Assembly: GCA_020354665.1 (NCBI GenBank)
Contig: CP070653.1
Coordinates: 3,562,507 to 3,596,130 of the forward strand
Direction: 5' to 3'
Source of the DNA: Burkholderiales bacterium
GTDB taxonomy: Bacteria; Pseudomonadota; Gammaproteobacteria; Burkholderiales; Burkholderiaceae_C
DNA: 33,624 nucleotides
In this document: piece after piece, positions 23,868-32,275 of the stretch
How positions within the stretch are numbered: the first letter of the stretch is position 1
How the letters are laid out: the number at the start of each line of letters is the position of its first letter
The notes under the pieces: generated by a model
What the model was told of the DNA's origin: nothing
Databases searched by the model: none
What the model saw: only the letters and a program-made list of their open reading frames with translations
Position numbers and translations under genes: made by a program

Positions 23868-25690
23868 GCTGCGTCTCCCGCGCGCGCTGCCTGCAGCGTG
23901 AAGCGAACCGTCGCGCCGCCCTGCGGATCGTTTTCCGCCCAAATGCGGCCGCCGTGCGCTTCGATAATGGTCTTCGAAATCGCGAGACCAAGGCCGGTGC
24001 CACCGCTCTTTGTCGTCACGAATGGATCAAAGACGCTGGATATCTGCTCCACCGGGAACCCCGGGCCCCGGTCGCGAACCGCAACTTCTATATGCCCATC
24101 GCCGCGTTCGGACGCTTCGACGCTCAGTCTTCGCCGTTGCTCGGATAACCCCTGCACCGCTTCAAGACTGTTGAGCAGCAGATTCAGCAGGACTTGCTGC
24201 AGGTGGATGCGATCGCCGCGGATGCACGGGAGCTCATCCGGGACGTTGACGTCCAGAATAACTTGGCGTGCCTGAATCTCTGCCCGCATCAGCGCGGCCA
24301 CGTGCGCGGCGAGTTCGCGCAGCGCAATGGTCTCGAACCGCAGGCTGCCGCGCCGGAGCAGCGCCCGCATGCGGTCGATCACCGCAGCCGCGCGCTGATC
24401 GTCACGTCGGATGTCTGCGACGATGGCGCGGAGTTCCTCGAGGTCCGGCGGCTCCTTCCTCAGGAACAGCTCTGCGGCCTCGGCGTTACGCAGGATCGCG
24501 CCGAGCGGCTGGTTGAGCTCGTGCGCCAACGCGTTGGACAGCTGTCCCATCGCGGAGGCGCGTTGAAGCCGCGCCAGATCCTCGCGCTGCCGCAGTAGTT
24601 CGGCTTCGTCTCGCCGGCGCGCGGTGACGTCCATCGACACGCCGCGCAAGCGGACCGGCTTGCCATTCGCGCCCCGCTCCACCTTGCCTTGCGCAGCATT
24701 CCACCGCGTCTCGCCGTCCGGTACAGCAATCCGGAACTCCACCCGAAGATCATCACCGGCTCCGAGCACCCGCAGCACAGCCTCGCGGGTTGCCTCTCGG
24801 TCCTCCAAGTGGATCCGCTCAAGGGAGGCATCGAAAGTCACGCTCGCGGACTCGCCGAAGCCGACCCACGCTCGCGCGCGTTCGTTCGCCCACACTTTGT
24901 CGCGGACGATGTCCCACTCCCACAGGCCCAGATCGACTGCGCGGGTGACCATTTCCATGCGCTGCTGGCTTTCGCGGAGGCTGTGGGCGAGCTCGCCTGC
25001 CTGGATCACGTTCAGGCTCAGTTCCCATCCCATCGCGATCACGATGAGCATGAAGACGAGGCCGGTGAACGGCCCGGGCAGCAGCCCGAGGACCATCAAT
25101 TGGGAAAAGGTCGCGGCCAGGATGGCCGCAGCGACGATCGCGCAGCCGATGGTCAGGCCTCGGCGCCGATCACCCTGTCTCCAGGCCTTGACCACGGCGT
25201 CCACCACGTAGACCACCAGCAGCACATTGATTGCTTCAATGAGAATCCGCCAGGGATTCGGCTCACCGACGGGAACCGAAACAGACTCGCCCCACAGGGT
25301 GAAGGAGGTGACCGCACTGATCTCACCGAAGGTCGCGTTGGGGTACGCGAAGAAGTTGGGCACCAGCACCAGCGCACGCAACCCGGTGATCGTCCATGCG
25401 AGCCAGATGCGACCCGCCTGAAGATACGCGCGTAGGAACCAGACGATGGCGATCACGACGATCGCCACCGCTACGTGCATCCAGCGCAGCGCCTCGCCAT
25501 ATGCCGCAGGAGTCGCCGCGCGCATAGCGACCAGCTCCAACACGGTCAACGCGCCCGCCGCGCCGGCGCTGATGGCAAATAGCAGATTCGCCTGTGTATC
25601 GCGCGAACGCAGCCAGACCAGCAGGTGCACAGCCGCAAACGACAGACACACGGCGGCAATCATCGACCAGACGACGGTAATCCAGCTCAT
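23864..25690 (-). CDS. Membrane PAS sensor histidine kinase
   Basis: 608 residues. About seven hydrophobic helices fill residues 1-225, ending with LVFMLIVIAMGWEL: an integral membrane sensor module rather than a periplasmic loop. A PAS domain with PAC end follows (about 245-357: DLGLWEWDI to VSMDVTARRRDE), then the HisKA domain with His390 in SNALAHELNQPLGAI. The ATPase domain has the N box (LLNLLLNSLEAV), G1 (RDRGPGF), F (SSVFDPFVTTK) and G2 (GGTGLGLAI). All residues for kinase activity are present. It is first in the leftward run and translationally coupled to the FixJ/LuxR-type regulator. The signal is unknown; a membrane-embedded sensor suggests a hydrophobic or membrane-state signal. 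Confidence 0.93.
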   Translation of the reverse strand: MSWITVVWSMIAAVCLSFAAVHLLVWLRSRDTQANLLFAISAGAAGALTVLELVAMRAATPAAYGEALRWMHVAVAIVVIAIVWFLRAYLQAGRIWLAWTITGLRALVLVPNFFAYPNATFGEISAVTSFTLWGESVSVPVGEPNPWRILIEAINVLLVVYVVDAVVKAWRQGDRRRGLTIGCAIVAAAILAATFSQLMVLGLLPGPFTGLVFMLIVIAMGWELSLNVIQAGELAHSLRESQQRMEMVTRAVDLGLWEWDIVRDKVWANERARAWVGFGESASVTFDASLERIHLEDREATREAVLRVLGAGDDLRVEFRIAVPDGETRWNAAQGKVERGANGKPVRLRGVSMDVTARRRDEAELLRQREDLARLQRASAMGQLSNALAHELNQPLGAILRNAEAAELFLRKEPPDLEELRAIVADIRRDDQRAAAVIDRMRALLRRGSLRFETIALRELAAHVAALMRAEIQARQVILDVNVPDELPCIRGDRIHLQQVLLNLLLNSLEAVQGLSEQRRRLSVEASERGDGHIEVAVRDRGPGFPVEQISSVFDPFVTTKSGGTGLGLAISKTIIEAHGGRIWAENDPQGGATVRFTLQAARAGDAA

Positions 25691-26020
25691 CGATCCGTCA
25701 ACCGCAGGGCGAAACGTTCTGGAGATGCAGCAGCCCGATGTCGCGCATCAGCGCCCGCGCCTCGATTGTTCTTTCAGCACCGGCAGACCACACGCTTGCT
25801 GCAGACCCTACGACGCGATTGGCTCCGCGCCGGTCCCGGAGCAATTCGTCGGTCTGCGCAATTCTGCACTGCGCCAAGGTGGATACCTTTCGATATGCGA
25901 GGACCTCGCAAGGATCTCAACGTTGACAGGTATCCAGGCAAGCTGCTTCGCAGCAGCGCAGGCGCTGACCAAAATGACGACTCTCGGCAGGACCCCTTTG
26001 TCAGGGTAGACGACTGGAAT

Positions 26021-26120
26021 TGGCCGTGTCGAGCCGAAGTGGGCTTCAGAGTTGTCGCCGGAAACCTGCCATTCCAAGGTGCCCCGTGACAGGACTTTCG
26101 GGCACGTCGGGAACGACGGC
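26021..26120 (-). repeat. Repeat family B, copy 2
   Basis: Reverse orientation to the copy at 9016. Starts TGGCCGTGTCGAGCCGAAGT, includes TTGTCGCCGGAAACCTGCCA, ends CACGTCGGGAACGACGGC. First unit of a tandem pair. Confidence 0.85.
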
Positions 26121-26123
26121 TCC

Positions 26124-26223
26124 TAGCCGGGTCGAGCCGGAGACAGCCTCAGACTTGTCGCCTGAAACCTGCCATTTGCAGGTACGCCGGGGCAAGAATT
26201 TCGAGCGCGCCGAGAAGGACCGC
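26124..26223 (-). repeat. Repeat family B, copy 3
   Basis: Second unit of the tandem, with the same landmarks in order (GGGTCGAGCCGGAG, TTGTCGCCTGAAACCTGCCA, TTTCGAGCGCGCCGAGAAGG). It is more diverged from copies 1 and 2 than they are from each other. Confidence 0.8.
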
Positions 26224-26326
26224 TTTTGGCCGGGTGTGTGAGATCACGAACGGCCGCTTCGTAGAAGCGAAACAAGAAAAGCGATGGCTCGCCGTCCGGC
26301 TGCTTTGGAGCAACCCGGCAGTCGGG

Positions 26327-26432
26327 TTTGGGTCGAGTTGTTGAACTCGCCGACCGACAAACCAGCCGCTCAGCTGCGGCCAGACTGAATGGCCGCTGTC
26401 GGGCGCGGCCGCGAACTCACAGTCCCGGCCAG
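26327..26432 (+). repeat. Repeat family A, copy 4
   Basis: Matches copies 1 and 3, with changes in the last third (GGGCGCGGCCGCGAACTCAC). The arms GTCGAGTT and AACTCG with CGAC around a GTTG loop form a strong hairpin at its left end. Confidence 0.92.
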
Positions 26433-26584
26433 GAGCTGACTGTGGCCACCGGCCGGTGACTGCCTGCTGAGGGCCGGCCGCTGATGTCGGCCCCGTGGCG
26501 CGGGCGGTGGTCAATGCAGGAAACAGGCCCGCTTCGTGACGAGCATACTGCGAGGCGTCTCGCGCCAACTGACCGGATTCCTGC

Positions 26585-27418
26585 ATGCACCCGATCGGAT
26601 CCATCAAGAAGTTCGCTTCCGCCGCGCTGCTCGTCACGGCCGCGCTGTTGCCCGCCTGCGCTACGTACGACGCCGAGACGCGAACGACGGCAGGCGCGGC
26701 GCTGAGGGCTGCGCCAGCGCTCGTGCCGTTTGCATCGGAGGAAGGTGTGGCGCGCCTCGGCCGCGCGAGCGCGAAGGCCGATTTCGCACCGCTGGCAAAC
26801 CAGTTCGAGGCCCAGTACAACGGCGCCTTCTGCGGTCCCACGTCAGCCGCGATCGTGCTCAACGCAGTGCGTAACCTCAGCGCCGAGCTGCCCCGCGACC
26901 ACTCGCGCCTGCGAAAGGAAGACCTGCAGTTCCTGCCACCCGGTGCCGACCCCATCGTGCCGCGCCACACGCAGGACAGCGTCATCGAGCGAGGGCGCAA
27001 GACGCGCGCACAGGTACTCGGCGAGCCGATGATGATCGGCAGCAAGGCGACAAGGGATTTCGGCTACCAACTGCGCCAGTTCGACGAGATGCTGCGCGGC
27101 AACGGCTTAGACACCCGGCTGGTTATCGCCGACGATGCGATTTCCGAGCAGGCAATCCGCACCGACCTGGTGGACAACCTCGCTCGCACCGGCGACTACG
27201 TTATCGTCAACTACCGGCGCGAGGCCGTGGGCCAGAAGGGTGGCGGCCACATCTCACCGCTTGGCGCCTATGACACTGCGTCGGATTCCTTCCTTGTGCT
27301 CGACGTCAATCCGGCGGCTGCGGGCTGGGTCTGGATGCCCACAGCCACGCTCATCGCTGGCATGCGCACCTTCGATACGGTCGAGAATCGCGGCTACGTA
27401 CTGGTGCACGCGCCCTGA
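26585..27418 (+). CDS. Phytochelatin synthase family protein, probable lipoprotein
   Basis: 277 residues. The N-terminus is a signal peptide ending in a lipobox-like LLPAC (Cys25), so the protein is probably a lipid-anchored periplasmic one. The papain-like PCS domain has Cys83 in YNGAFCGPTSAAIVLNA, His222 in GGGHISPLGAYD and Asp240 in LVLDVN, the expected catalytic triad. Bacterial members lack the plant C-terminal half and mainly cleave glycine from glutathione, forming little or no phytochelatin; that is the probable reaction here. Role: glutathione or metal-thiol metabolism. Isolated gene. There is no strong Shine-Dalgarno sequence before the ATG, but the signal peptide supports the start. 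Confidence 0.88.
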   Translation: MHPIGSIKKFASAALLVTAALLPACATYDAETRTTAGAALRAAPALVPFASEEGVARLGRASAKADFAPLANQFEAQYNGAFCGPTSAAIVLNAVRNLSAELPRDHSRLRKEDLQFLPPGADPIVPRHTQDSVIERGRKTRAQVLGEPMMIGSKATRDFGYQLRQFDEMLRGNGLDTRLVIADDAISEQAIRTDLVDNLARTGDYVIVNYRREAVGQKGGGHISPLGAYDTASDSFLVLDVNPAAAGWVWMPTATLIAGMRTFDTVENRGYVLVHAP

Positions 27419-27814
27419 CGTCGGTATTTCGACGGGCGGGCAGTGCCGCCGCGGCATCATAGGCACATCGAAACGACTGGACGCACCATCGGGTCCAACA
27501 CCTCGATGCCCACTGACGTACGTGAACGCGCAAGCCTCGAGGGGCTCATTTGCGGCGGCGCGTACAGCAGGATGACCGTCAGCTGTGGGTCGGGTCCAGA
27601 CGGATACGGCCTGTCTAGCGGCGCACCCTGGGATATCCCGCAGACGATCGGACGGGGCGAAGCGCTGCGAGTGTTTGCTTTGGCGCCGCCGCAGGCCGAG
27701 ACGGCGGAGCCAAACAGCCCGCATGCGCAGTCTTCGGCGAACGGACGGCCGCGTCACCGGCAAAGCAGCGTATGGTCGGTAGGTCGATCCGCTGGCCGCT
27801 AGGGTCCACCGCGC
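27419..27814. other. Intergenic region, no gene recognised
   Basis: 396 bases between convergent genes. No frame on either strand carries a motif, no repeat of families A, B or D is present and no clear hairpin with a T-run is seen. Confidence 0.4.
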
Positions 27815-29038
27815 TCACGACCAGCGCGCCCGCGCCAGCAGCCATATGCTGGCCGCCAGCGGAACGGCCAACAGCGCGTAGGCAGATCCAATGGCGCCCA
27901 TGGCGGTGCCTGCAGCGCCGAACAGCGGCGGCCCGATGACCACGCCCAGGAACGTGAAGAACAGCGTGCCCGCGGTCGCCGTGCCGGCCTGTCCGGTCGG
28001 CGCCACCCGCGCTACGGTGGCCAGGTACACGCCGTTCCAACCGACCGCCGTGGCGCCGTAGGCGCACATCAGCGCCACCACCGTCAGCGACGGTGTATCG
28101 GGACGAACCCAGGGCACCAGCAGACCGCACGCGGTCATCCCCAGCGCCAGCCAGAGCAGCATGCGTTGCGCGCCGAGCCACCGGTCGGCCACGAAACCCC
28201 AGGCGATCCGGCTGACCACTCCCGCCACCTGTGACGCGGCAAGCGCGGCACCGGCCGCCACAAGCGTCCAGGCCAAGTCACCGGTCAGATAACTGACCAT
28301 GTAAGACGTCAGGCTCACCTGCACCATCGAGAACACGAGGCTGCACAACGCGATGGCACGCAGCACACCGTGCGCGGTCACGACCCGCGTGGGCGCCAGC
28401 ACCTGCGCTGGCGCCGGCCAGCGTGCCGAGCGATCGCGTTCGCGATCGAGCTCGCGAGCGAGCGGGGCAGCGCTCGACGCTGCGGCGGCGCACAGCGCGG
28501 CGACGCCCCACAGAGCTCCCACCGCGCCGCCCAGCGCCACCAGCGGAGGCACCATCAGGCCGGCAATCACGCCGCCGAGCGGTACGCCGGTCTGCTTGAT
28601 CGAGAAGACCAGCGCGTAGTGGCGCGGGTCAGCCGTGCGCGCCAGCATCTGGCTGCTCGCCGGCGTGATCGGCCCGTAGCCGAGGCCGATGAACAATGCG
28701 CCCAGCGTCACGAGCGGCAGCGATGGCACGGCCATCAGCATCAGGCCTGCAGCGCTGCAAAGCAGGGCCACCTGGCTGGCGCGGATCGGTCCGTGACGCC
28801 GCACCACGAACGCGCCAATCTGTGTGGCGATCATCGCCCCGAGGTAAACCACAGCGACGAACACGCCCACGGCACCCGGCCCGAGTTGCAGTCGTTCGAG
28901 CAGCGGCGGCGCCGCGACCGTCGGGCCGATCACGGCGGCCGAGGAGGCAGCCTGGACAAAGGTCGTGACGGGCAGCGCCCAGCGCCGTACCCGTGGGCTG
29001 AACGACGCCGCAGCGCTCGTGGGATGGGCTGAAGACAA
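27815..29038 (-). CDS. Major facilitator superfamily transporter
   Basis: 407 residues, normal for a 12-helix MFS protein. Visible are VTTFVQAASSAAVIGPTVAA (helix 1), the helix 2-3 loop region GAFVVRRHGPIRASQ, FIGLGYGPITPASSQMLAR (helix 4 with the Gly-rich/Pro motif), FSIKQTGVPLGGVIAGLMVP (helix 5, a motif of the CynX/YbfB-like group), a charged central loop (RELDRERDRSARW) and WGFVADRWLGAQRMLLWLAL at the domain 2 start. Substrate unknown; inner membrane. The start is a TTG at 29038 with only a weak purine stretch upstream, so the true start may differ by some codons. The repeat D copy lies directly upstream. Confidence 0.88.
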   Translation of the reverse strand: MSSAHPTSAAASFSPRVRRWALPVTTFVQAASSAAVIGPTVAAPPLLERLQLGPGAVGVFVAVVYLGAMIATQIGAFVVRRHGPIRASQVALLCSAAGLMLMAVPSLPLVTLGALFIGLGYGPITPASSQMLARTADPRHYALVFSIKQTGVPLGGVIAGLMVPPLVALGGAVGALWGVAALCAAAASSAAPLARELDRERDRSARWPAPAQVLAPTRVVTAHGVLRAIALCSLVFSMVQVSLTSYMVSYLTGDLAWTLVAAGAALAASQVAGVVSRIAWGFVADRWLGAQRMLLWLALGMTACGLLVPWVRPDTPSLTVVALMCAYGATAVGWNGVYLATVARVAPTGQAGTATAGTLFFTFLGVVIGPPLFGAAGTAMGAIGSAYALLAVPLAASIWLLARARWS

Positions 29039-29347
29039 ACGATGTTTCCCAGCTCGGTTTAACGGCGGCCGTGGTCTGGTGAGTCAGCGCCGATCCAGCT
29101 GCTTGTTCATCCGCGCGCACGTACCGCCAGGCTCCGTGTCGCGTGGTCTATGCGAACCACTTCGATCTCGATCTTGCCTTGATGGCCGGAGAGCTCCGCC
29201 GCCTGATCACGGAGCTCGTCGACGCCATCGGTGGCGAGCTGCAGTAGCATTGTCAGCGGACTTCGGAGGGCGCAACTCGGCGGTCGGAACACGGGCCATT
29301 CCGCTGACGCGAAGCCCGCATATTGCTCCGTTCTCTTCTCGCTCATC
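29039..29347. other. Intergenic region between MFS and TAXI genes
   Basis: 309 bases between divergent genes. It holds repeat D copy 1 (29063-29152). A leftward frame runs through it to a TGA at 29107-29109, with the thioesterase-like ending SLAVRARG but an unrelated upstream part (GVDELRDQAAELSGHQGK), i.e. either a chimeric scrap or chance. The TAXI frame also stays open back to a GTG at 29231. Confidence 0.45.
29063..29152 (-). repeat. Repeat family D, copy 1 (short)
   Basis: About 90 bases matching the ends of the two longer copies at 32.1 and 33.5 kb: GGTGAGTCAGCGCCGATCCA, then CGTACCGCCAGGCTC and GTGTCGCG. It covers only the last codons and the downstream flank of the thioesterase-like gene end. 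Confidence 0.75.
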
Positions 29348-30697
29348 GTGCGGCTCACCGAGATCTCCCCGGCGCGTCTCGCCGCCATGCTGCTTGGCCT
29401 CGTTGTGCTCTTGGCCATCGGCATCTGGATCGTCGGCCACCAGCTGCTGCCGCCGCCGCCGAAGGTCGTCGTGATGAGCACGGGCGCGAGCGACGGCGCC
29501 TATCACGCCTTTGCATTGCGCTACAAGGAGATTCTCGCAAGGCATGGCGTGACGCTGAAGCTGGTGCAATCGAGCGGCTCGGTCGAGAACCTCGAGCGTC
29601 TGAAGAAGCGCGAAGGCGGCGTGCAGCTTGCCCTGGGCCAGAGCGGGATCGGCGACGAGACGACGGCGCCCGGCATCGTCACGCTGGGCAGTCTCTTCTA
29701 CGAGCCCCTCTGGCTGTTCGTCCGCGACGCAGGCACCGACGTCGGCCCCAGCGTGCTGGTGGGCAAGCGCATTGCGATCGGGGTGCCCGGCAGCGGCACC
29801 CGTGCCATCGCCCAGCGCACCGCTGCACTCGCCGGACTCGACAAGCCACCGACCGCGCTCGTCGATATCGGCGGAACCGCGGCGGCCGACGCGCTCATCA
29901 AGGGCAGCATCGATGCCGCATTCTTCATCTACGCACCTGAGGCACCGGCGGTTGTACAGCTCGTGCGGACACCGGGGATTCGCCTGCTCAGCCAGCCGCG
30001 CGCCGAAGCACTCGTCCGCCGACTCCCGTTCCTGCGCATCGTGACGCTGCCCCCGGCCCTCCTCGACCTTGAAGCGAATATTCCTCCGACGGAGACCCGG
30101 CTCCTCACAGCGACGGCGCAGCTTCTTGCCGCCGCCGACATCCATCCAGCCGTCGTCGACCTCGTGCTCGATGCCGCGCGCGACGTTCACGGCAAGGGCG
30201 GACTGCTGAACGAGCCCGGAGCGTTCCCGGCACCGCTCGACCTGAGCTTTCCGCTTTCGCCCGACGCCGACAGGTATTACAAGGGCGGGCGGCCCGCGCT
30301 CCGCCGCTACCTGCCCTTCTGGGCCGCCGTGTGGATCGAGCGCACCGTGTTCTTCATCATCCCGCTGCTCGCGTTGGCGATCCCGATCTTCCACTACTTC
30401 CCCGCGCTTTGGCGATGGCGCGCGCGCCGCAACGTCTATCGCTGGTACGGCGAGCTCAAGGACATCGACCGCGCGGCGCGCCGCGGCGAGGGCGATCTGG
30501 GTGCGCATCTCGCCCGCCTCGATGAGATCGACCGTCGGCTGGACCGCGTCTGGGTGCCGCTCGGGTTCGCGAGCGAGTTGTACACGCTCCGGATGCACCT
30601 GCGGATGGTGCAAGAATCTGTCCGCCGCGAAGCGTCGCGGGCGCCAGTGCCGGCCGATGGCGTTGCGCCGGTGGTCAGGCAGGAGGGCGATTCATGA
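29348..30697 (+). CDS. TAXI-family TRAP solute-binding protein with two membrane helices
   Basis: 449 residues from a GTG at 29348; the frame is open to a GTG at 29231, but those 39 residues look non-native, and an ATG at 29387 is a third choice. One membrane helix (about 11-30, LLGLVVLLAIGIWIV), then the TAXI binding domain: VVVMSTGASDGAYHAFALRY, VKLVQSSGSVENL-type block, LALGQSGIGDE, RIAIGVPGSGTRAIAQRTAA and GTAAADALIKGSIDAAFFIY. A second membrane helix (about 333-355, FFIIPLLALAIPIFHYF) and a charged tail of 94 residues follow. So the binding domain is tethered in the periplasm and the tail should be cytoplasmic. No DctM-type permease is adjacent. Its end overlaps the next ATG (ATGA). Confidence 0.87.
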   Translation: MRLTEISPARLAAMLLGLVVLLAIGIWIVGHQLLPPPPKVVVMSTGASDGAYHAFALRYKEILARHGVTLKLVQSSGSVENLERLKKREGGVQLALGQSGIGDETTAPGIVTLGSLFYEPLWLFVRDAGTDVGPSVLVGKRIAIGVPGSGTRAIAQRTAALAGLDKPPTALVDIGGTAAADALIKGSIDAAFFIYAPEAPAVVQLVRTPGIRLLSQPRAEALVRRLPFLRIVTLPPALLDLEANIPPTETRLLTATAQLLAAADIHPAVVDLVLDAARDVHGKGGLLNEPGAFPAPLDLSFPLSPDADRYYKGGRPALRRYLPFWAAVWIERTVFFIIPLLALAIPIFHYFPALWRWRARRNVYRWYGELKDIDRAARRGEGDLGAHLARLDEIDRRLDRVWVPLGFASELYTLRMHLRMVQESVRREASRAPVPADGVAPVVRQEGDS

Positions 30698-31950
30698 AGC
30701 ATGCGCGGGCATGGGTGTCGCGGCTTCAACTGCCGGCGCTCGCCGCGGCGCTCGCGACATCGGTCGCCGGCTGCGTGAACATCGGAACGGGTGGCAAGGT
30801 CGACGCAGCCGCGACGTCGGTCAAGACGGCTGCAGACGCTGCGACGGCGGGAGTCGAGCGTTTCGCCTCGCAAGGCGAGCCGCTGCCCCCGCAGGAGCTG
30901 CGCATGCGCGTCGAGACGCGACAGTTCGCAGCCGACTTCGCGGCTGCCGTTCGGCGGACTGCGGACGCGATAGCGGCGGGATCGGACGACGAGAACGTCA
31001 GGATCAACGCTCTGCGCTGGAAGATCGGTGCCTCCGAGCAGGCGCGCCGCGCGGCGCTGCGGCTGGATCCGCAGCTCGCGCTGGTGGATGTGTGGTCGCT
31101 CGCGCTGCAGATGGATGCCTTCCTGCGGACGGGCGGCGGCGCGAACGCGTTCAAAGCTCAGCAGGCGATTGCGCTCGAGACGTCGGCGGCGCTGGTCAAC
31201 AGCGCGAACAGCTTGGCTGCACGTCTTCTTACGGACGACGCCTTCCGGCGATATGGCGAGCTGGTCAGGGACTTCACGTCCGCCGAACCCATGACCGGCC
31301 TCGGGATGCAGCGTGCCCCGATCGCCGATCGCTGGCGTCCTGTTGCGGCAGAGCTCGGCGCGCCGCTGAAGACGGTCGGCTCGGTGCCCGAAGTGATCGC
31401 CGATGCGTCGGATCGCCTCGATGCCTATGGACAGCAGATGCCCGACGAGCTGCGCTGGCGTGGTGATCTCTACATGACCGAATCCGGTTTTGCAGGCTCC
31501 ATACGGGGACTCGACGCGCAGGTTGCTCGCTTGAGCGACATCGCGGCTGAGCGGTCTGACCAGATCGCAGCCGCGGCCGCCGAGGTTCGTACGGACACGC
31601 TGGGGACCATTGCACTGTTCGACCGCCGATGGGGCGAGACGCTCGGCACGCTGAGGGTGGAGCGCCAGGCGCTTGCCGAGGATTTCGCCGAGACTCGCGA
31701 CCGGTTCGACCTTGCCGTACAGCGGGAGCGTGAAGCACTCGCCAAGCTCATCGCGGCGGAGCGCCTCGCGATCACGGCCGATGCGGAGCGCATTTCGAAG
31801 GACTTGACCGAGATGGCGGTGCAGCGCGCGAAAGAGTTCCTGCGCGAGGTCGCGATCTACGGATACCTGACCGTACTCTTGTTCGTGGGCATCGGGTTCG
31901 GCGCCGGGCTCGTCATCGGCCGGGCCCGAGCCGCCCGCCGCGGCGGCTAG
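30694..31950 (+). CDS. Lipoprotein with long helical region and C-terminal membrane helix, TAXI partner
   Basis: 418 residues; family not recognised. The N-terminus is a lipoprotein signal with lipobox VAGC (Cys27) followed by Val-Asn-Ile, not Asp at +2. Residues about 30-300 are Ala-rich and predicted helical. From about 300 to 385 there are long charged heptad-like helices (RRWGETLGTLRVERQALAED, LAVQREREALAKLIAAERLA) consistent with a coiled coil. A membrane helix lies at about 391-411 (YGYLTVLLFVGIGFGAGLVI), followed by a short Arg-rich end (RARAARRGG), as for a cytoplasmic tail. AGGAGGG upstream and the ATGA overlap with the TAXI gene show tight co-expression. Likely an accessory to that binding protein; the function is inferred from context only. 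Confidence 0.8.
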   Translation: MKHARAWVSRLQLPALAAALATSVAGCVNIGTGGKVDAAATSVKTAADAATAGVERFASQGEPLPPQELRMRVETRQFAADFAAAVRRTADAIAAGSDDENVRINALRWKIGASEQARRAALRLDPQLALVDVWSLALQMDAFLRTGGGANAFKAQQAIALETSAALVNSANSLAARLLTDDAFRRYGELVRDFTSAEPMTGLGMQRAPIADRWRPVAAELGAPLKTVGSVPEVIADASDRLDAYGQQMPDELRWRGDLYMTESGFAGSIRGLDAQVARLSDIAAERSDQIAAAAAEVRTDTLGTIALFDRRWGETLGTLRVERQALAEDFAETRDRFDLAVQREREALAKLIAAERLAITADAERISKDLTEMAVQRAKEFLREVAIYGYLTVLLFVGIGFGAGLVIGRARAARRGG

Positions 31951-32025
31951 GATCCAAGAGTGCCCGGAGCGGTGGCGGGATCGGCTGTTCGCAGCCGCAG
32001 TCGCAGCCGCAGCGGCTTGGCTTGC

Positions 32026-32275
32026 AATGGGCCGGGAGTCCGTCGAGAGTGTGGGCTGAGCGAGAGCCATGACGGCGCCGCGTAGGTAGGTGGCGGCCGC
32101 GGTCCGGTGAGTCAGCGCCGATCCAACCCCGTGTTCAACCGCGCGCGCGTACCGCCAGGCTCTGTGTCGCGCGGCCGATGAGGCCCGCTTCGTCGAAGAG
32201 CTGCGACTCGGCCAGGCCACATCCGTTGGTCGCCAGCAGCGTGCGCGCGTCCACGCAGATCCACTCGCTTTGCGG
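32026..32275 (-). repeat. Repeat family D, copy 2
   Basis: Matches 33410-33624 almost base for base from about 32086 to 32240 (for example CGTGTTCAACCGCGCGCGCG and AGAGCTGCGACTCGGCCAGG), with weaker similarity further left. The block covers a gene end plus about 100 bases of downstream flank. Confidence 0.85.
32135..32275 (-). pseudogene. Thioesterase-like gene, 3' fragment
   Basis: The leftward frame from an in-frame TAG (32276-32278) to the TGA at 32135-32137 gives 46 residues: QSEWICVDARTLLATNGCGL, AESQLFDEAGLIGRAAQSLA, VRARG. This is the C-terminal strand set of hot-dog thioesterase-like proteins (4HBT_3/TesB-like, where the pattern is a Trp-x-x-x-Asp strand, then Gly-x-Gly/Ala-x-Ser, then FDE-x-G). 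The upstream part of the gene is absent. It is a duplicate of the gene end at the right edge of the window. Confidence 0.6.

Larger units (their letters stand above)
25691..26584. other. Intergenic region with tandem repeat B and repeat A
   Basis: 894 bases between divergent genes (kinase and phytochelatin-synthase-like). Repeat B copies lie in tandem at 26021-26120 and 26124-26223, repeat A at 26327-26432. 25691-26020 contains no recognised gene. Promoters of both neighbours should lie here, but no -35/-10 pair is convincing. Confidence 0.45.

Noticed and set aside
6693-26432. Repeats A considered as a CRISPR array
   Set aside because: Units are about 105 bases, dispersed over 20 kb, partly inverted, with no regular spacers and no cas genes.
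29107-29481. Leftward gene of 124 codons ending SLAVRARG
   Set aside because: Its upstream part is antisense to the TAXI gene; only the repeat D portion resembles the thioesterase-like ends.
30436-32220. Leftward open frame of nearly 600 codons opposite the TAXI and lipoprotein genes
   Set aside because: It spans two overlapping genes with signal peptides and membrane helices on the plus strand; its own product has no motif except where it crosses the thioesterase-like relic in a different frame.
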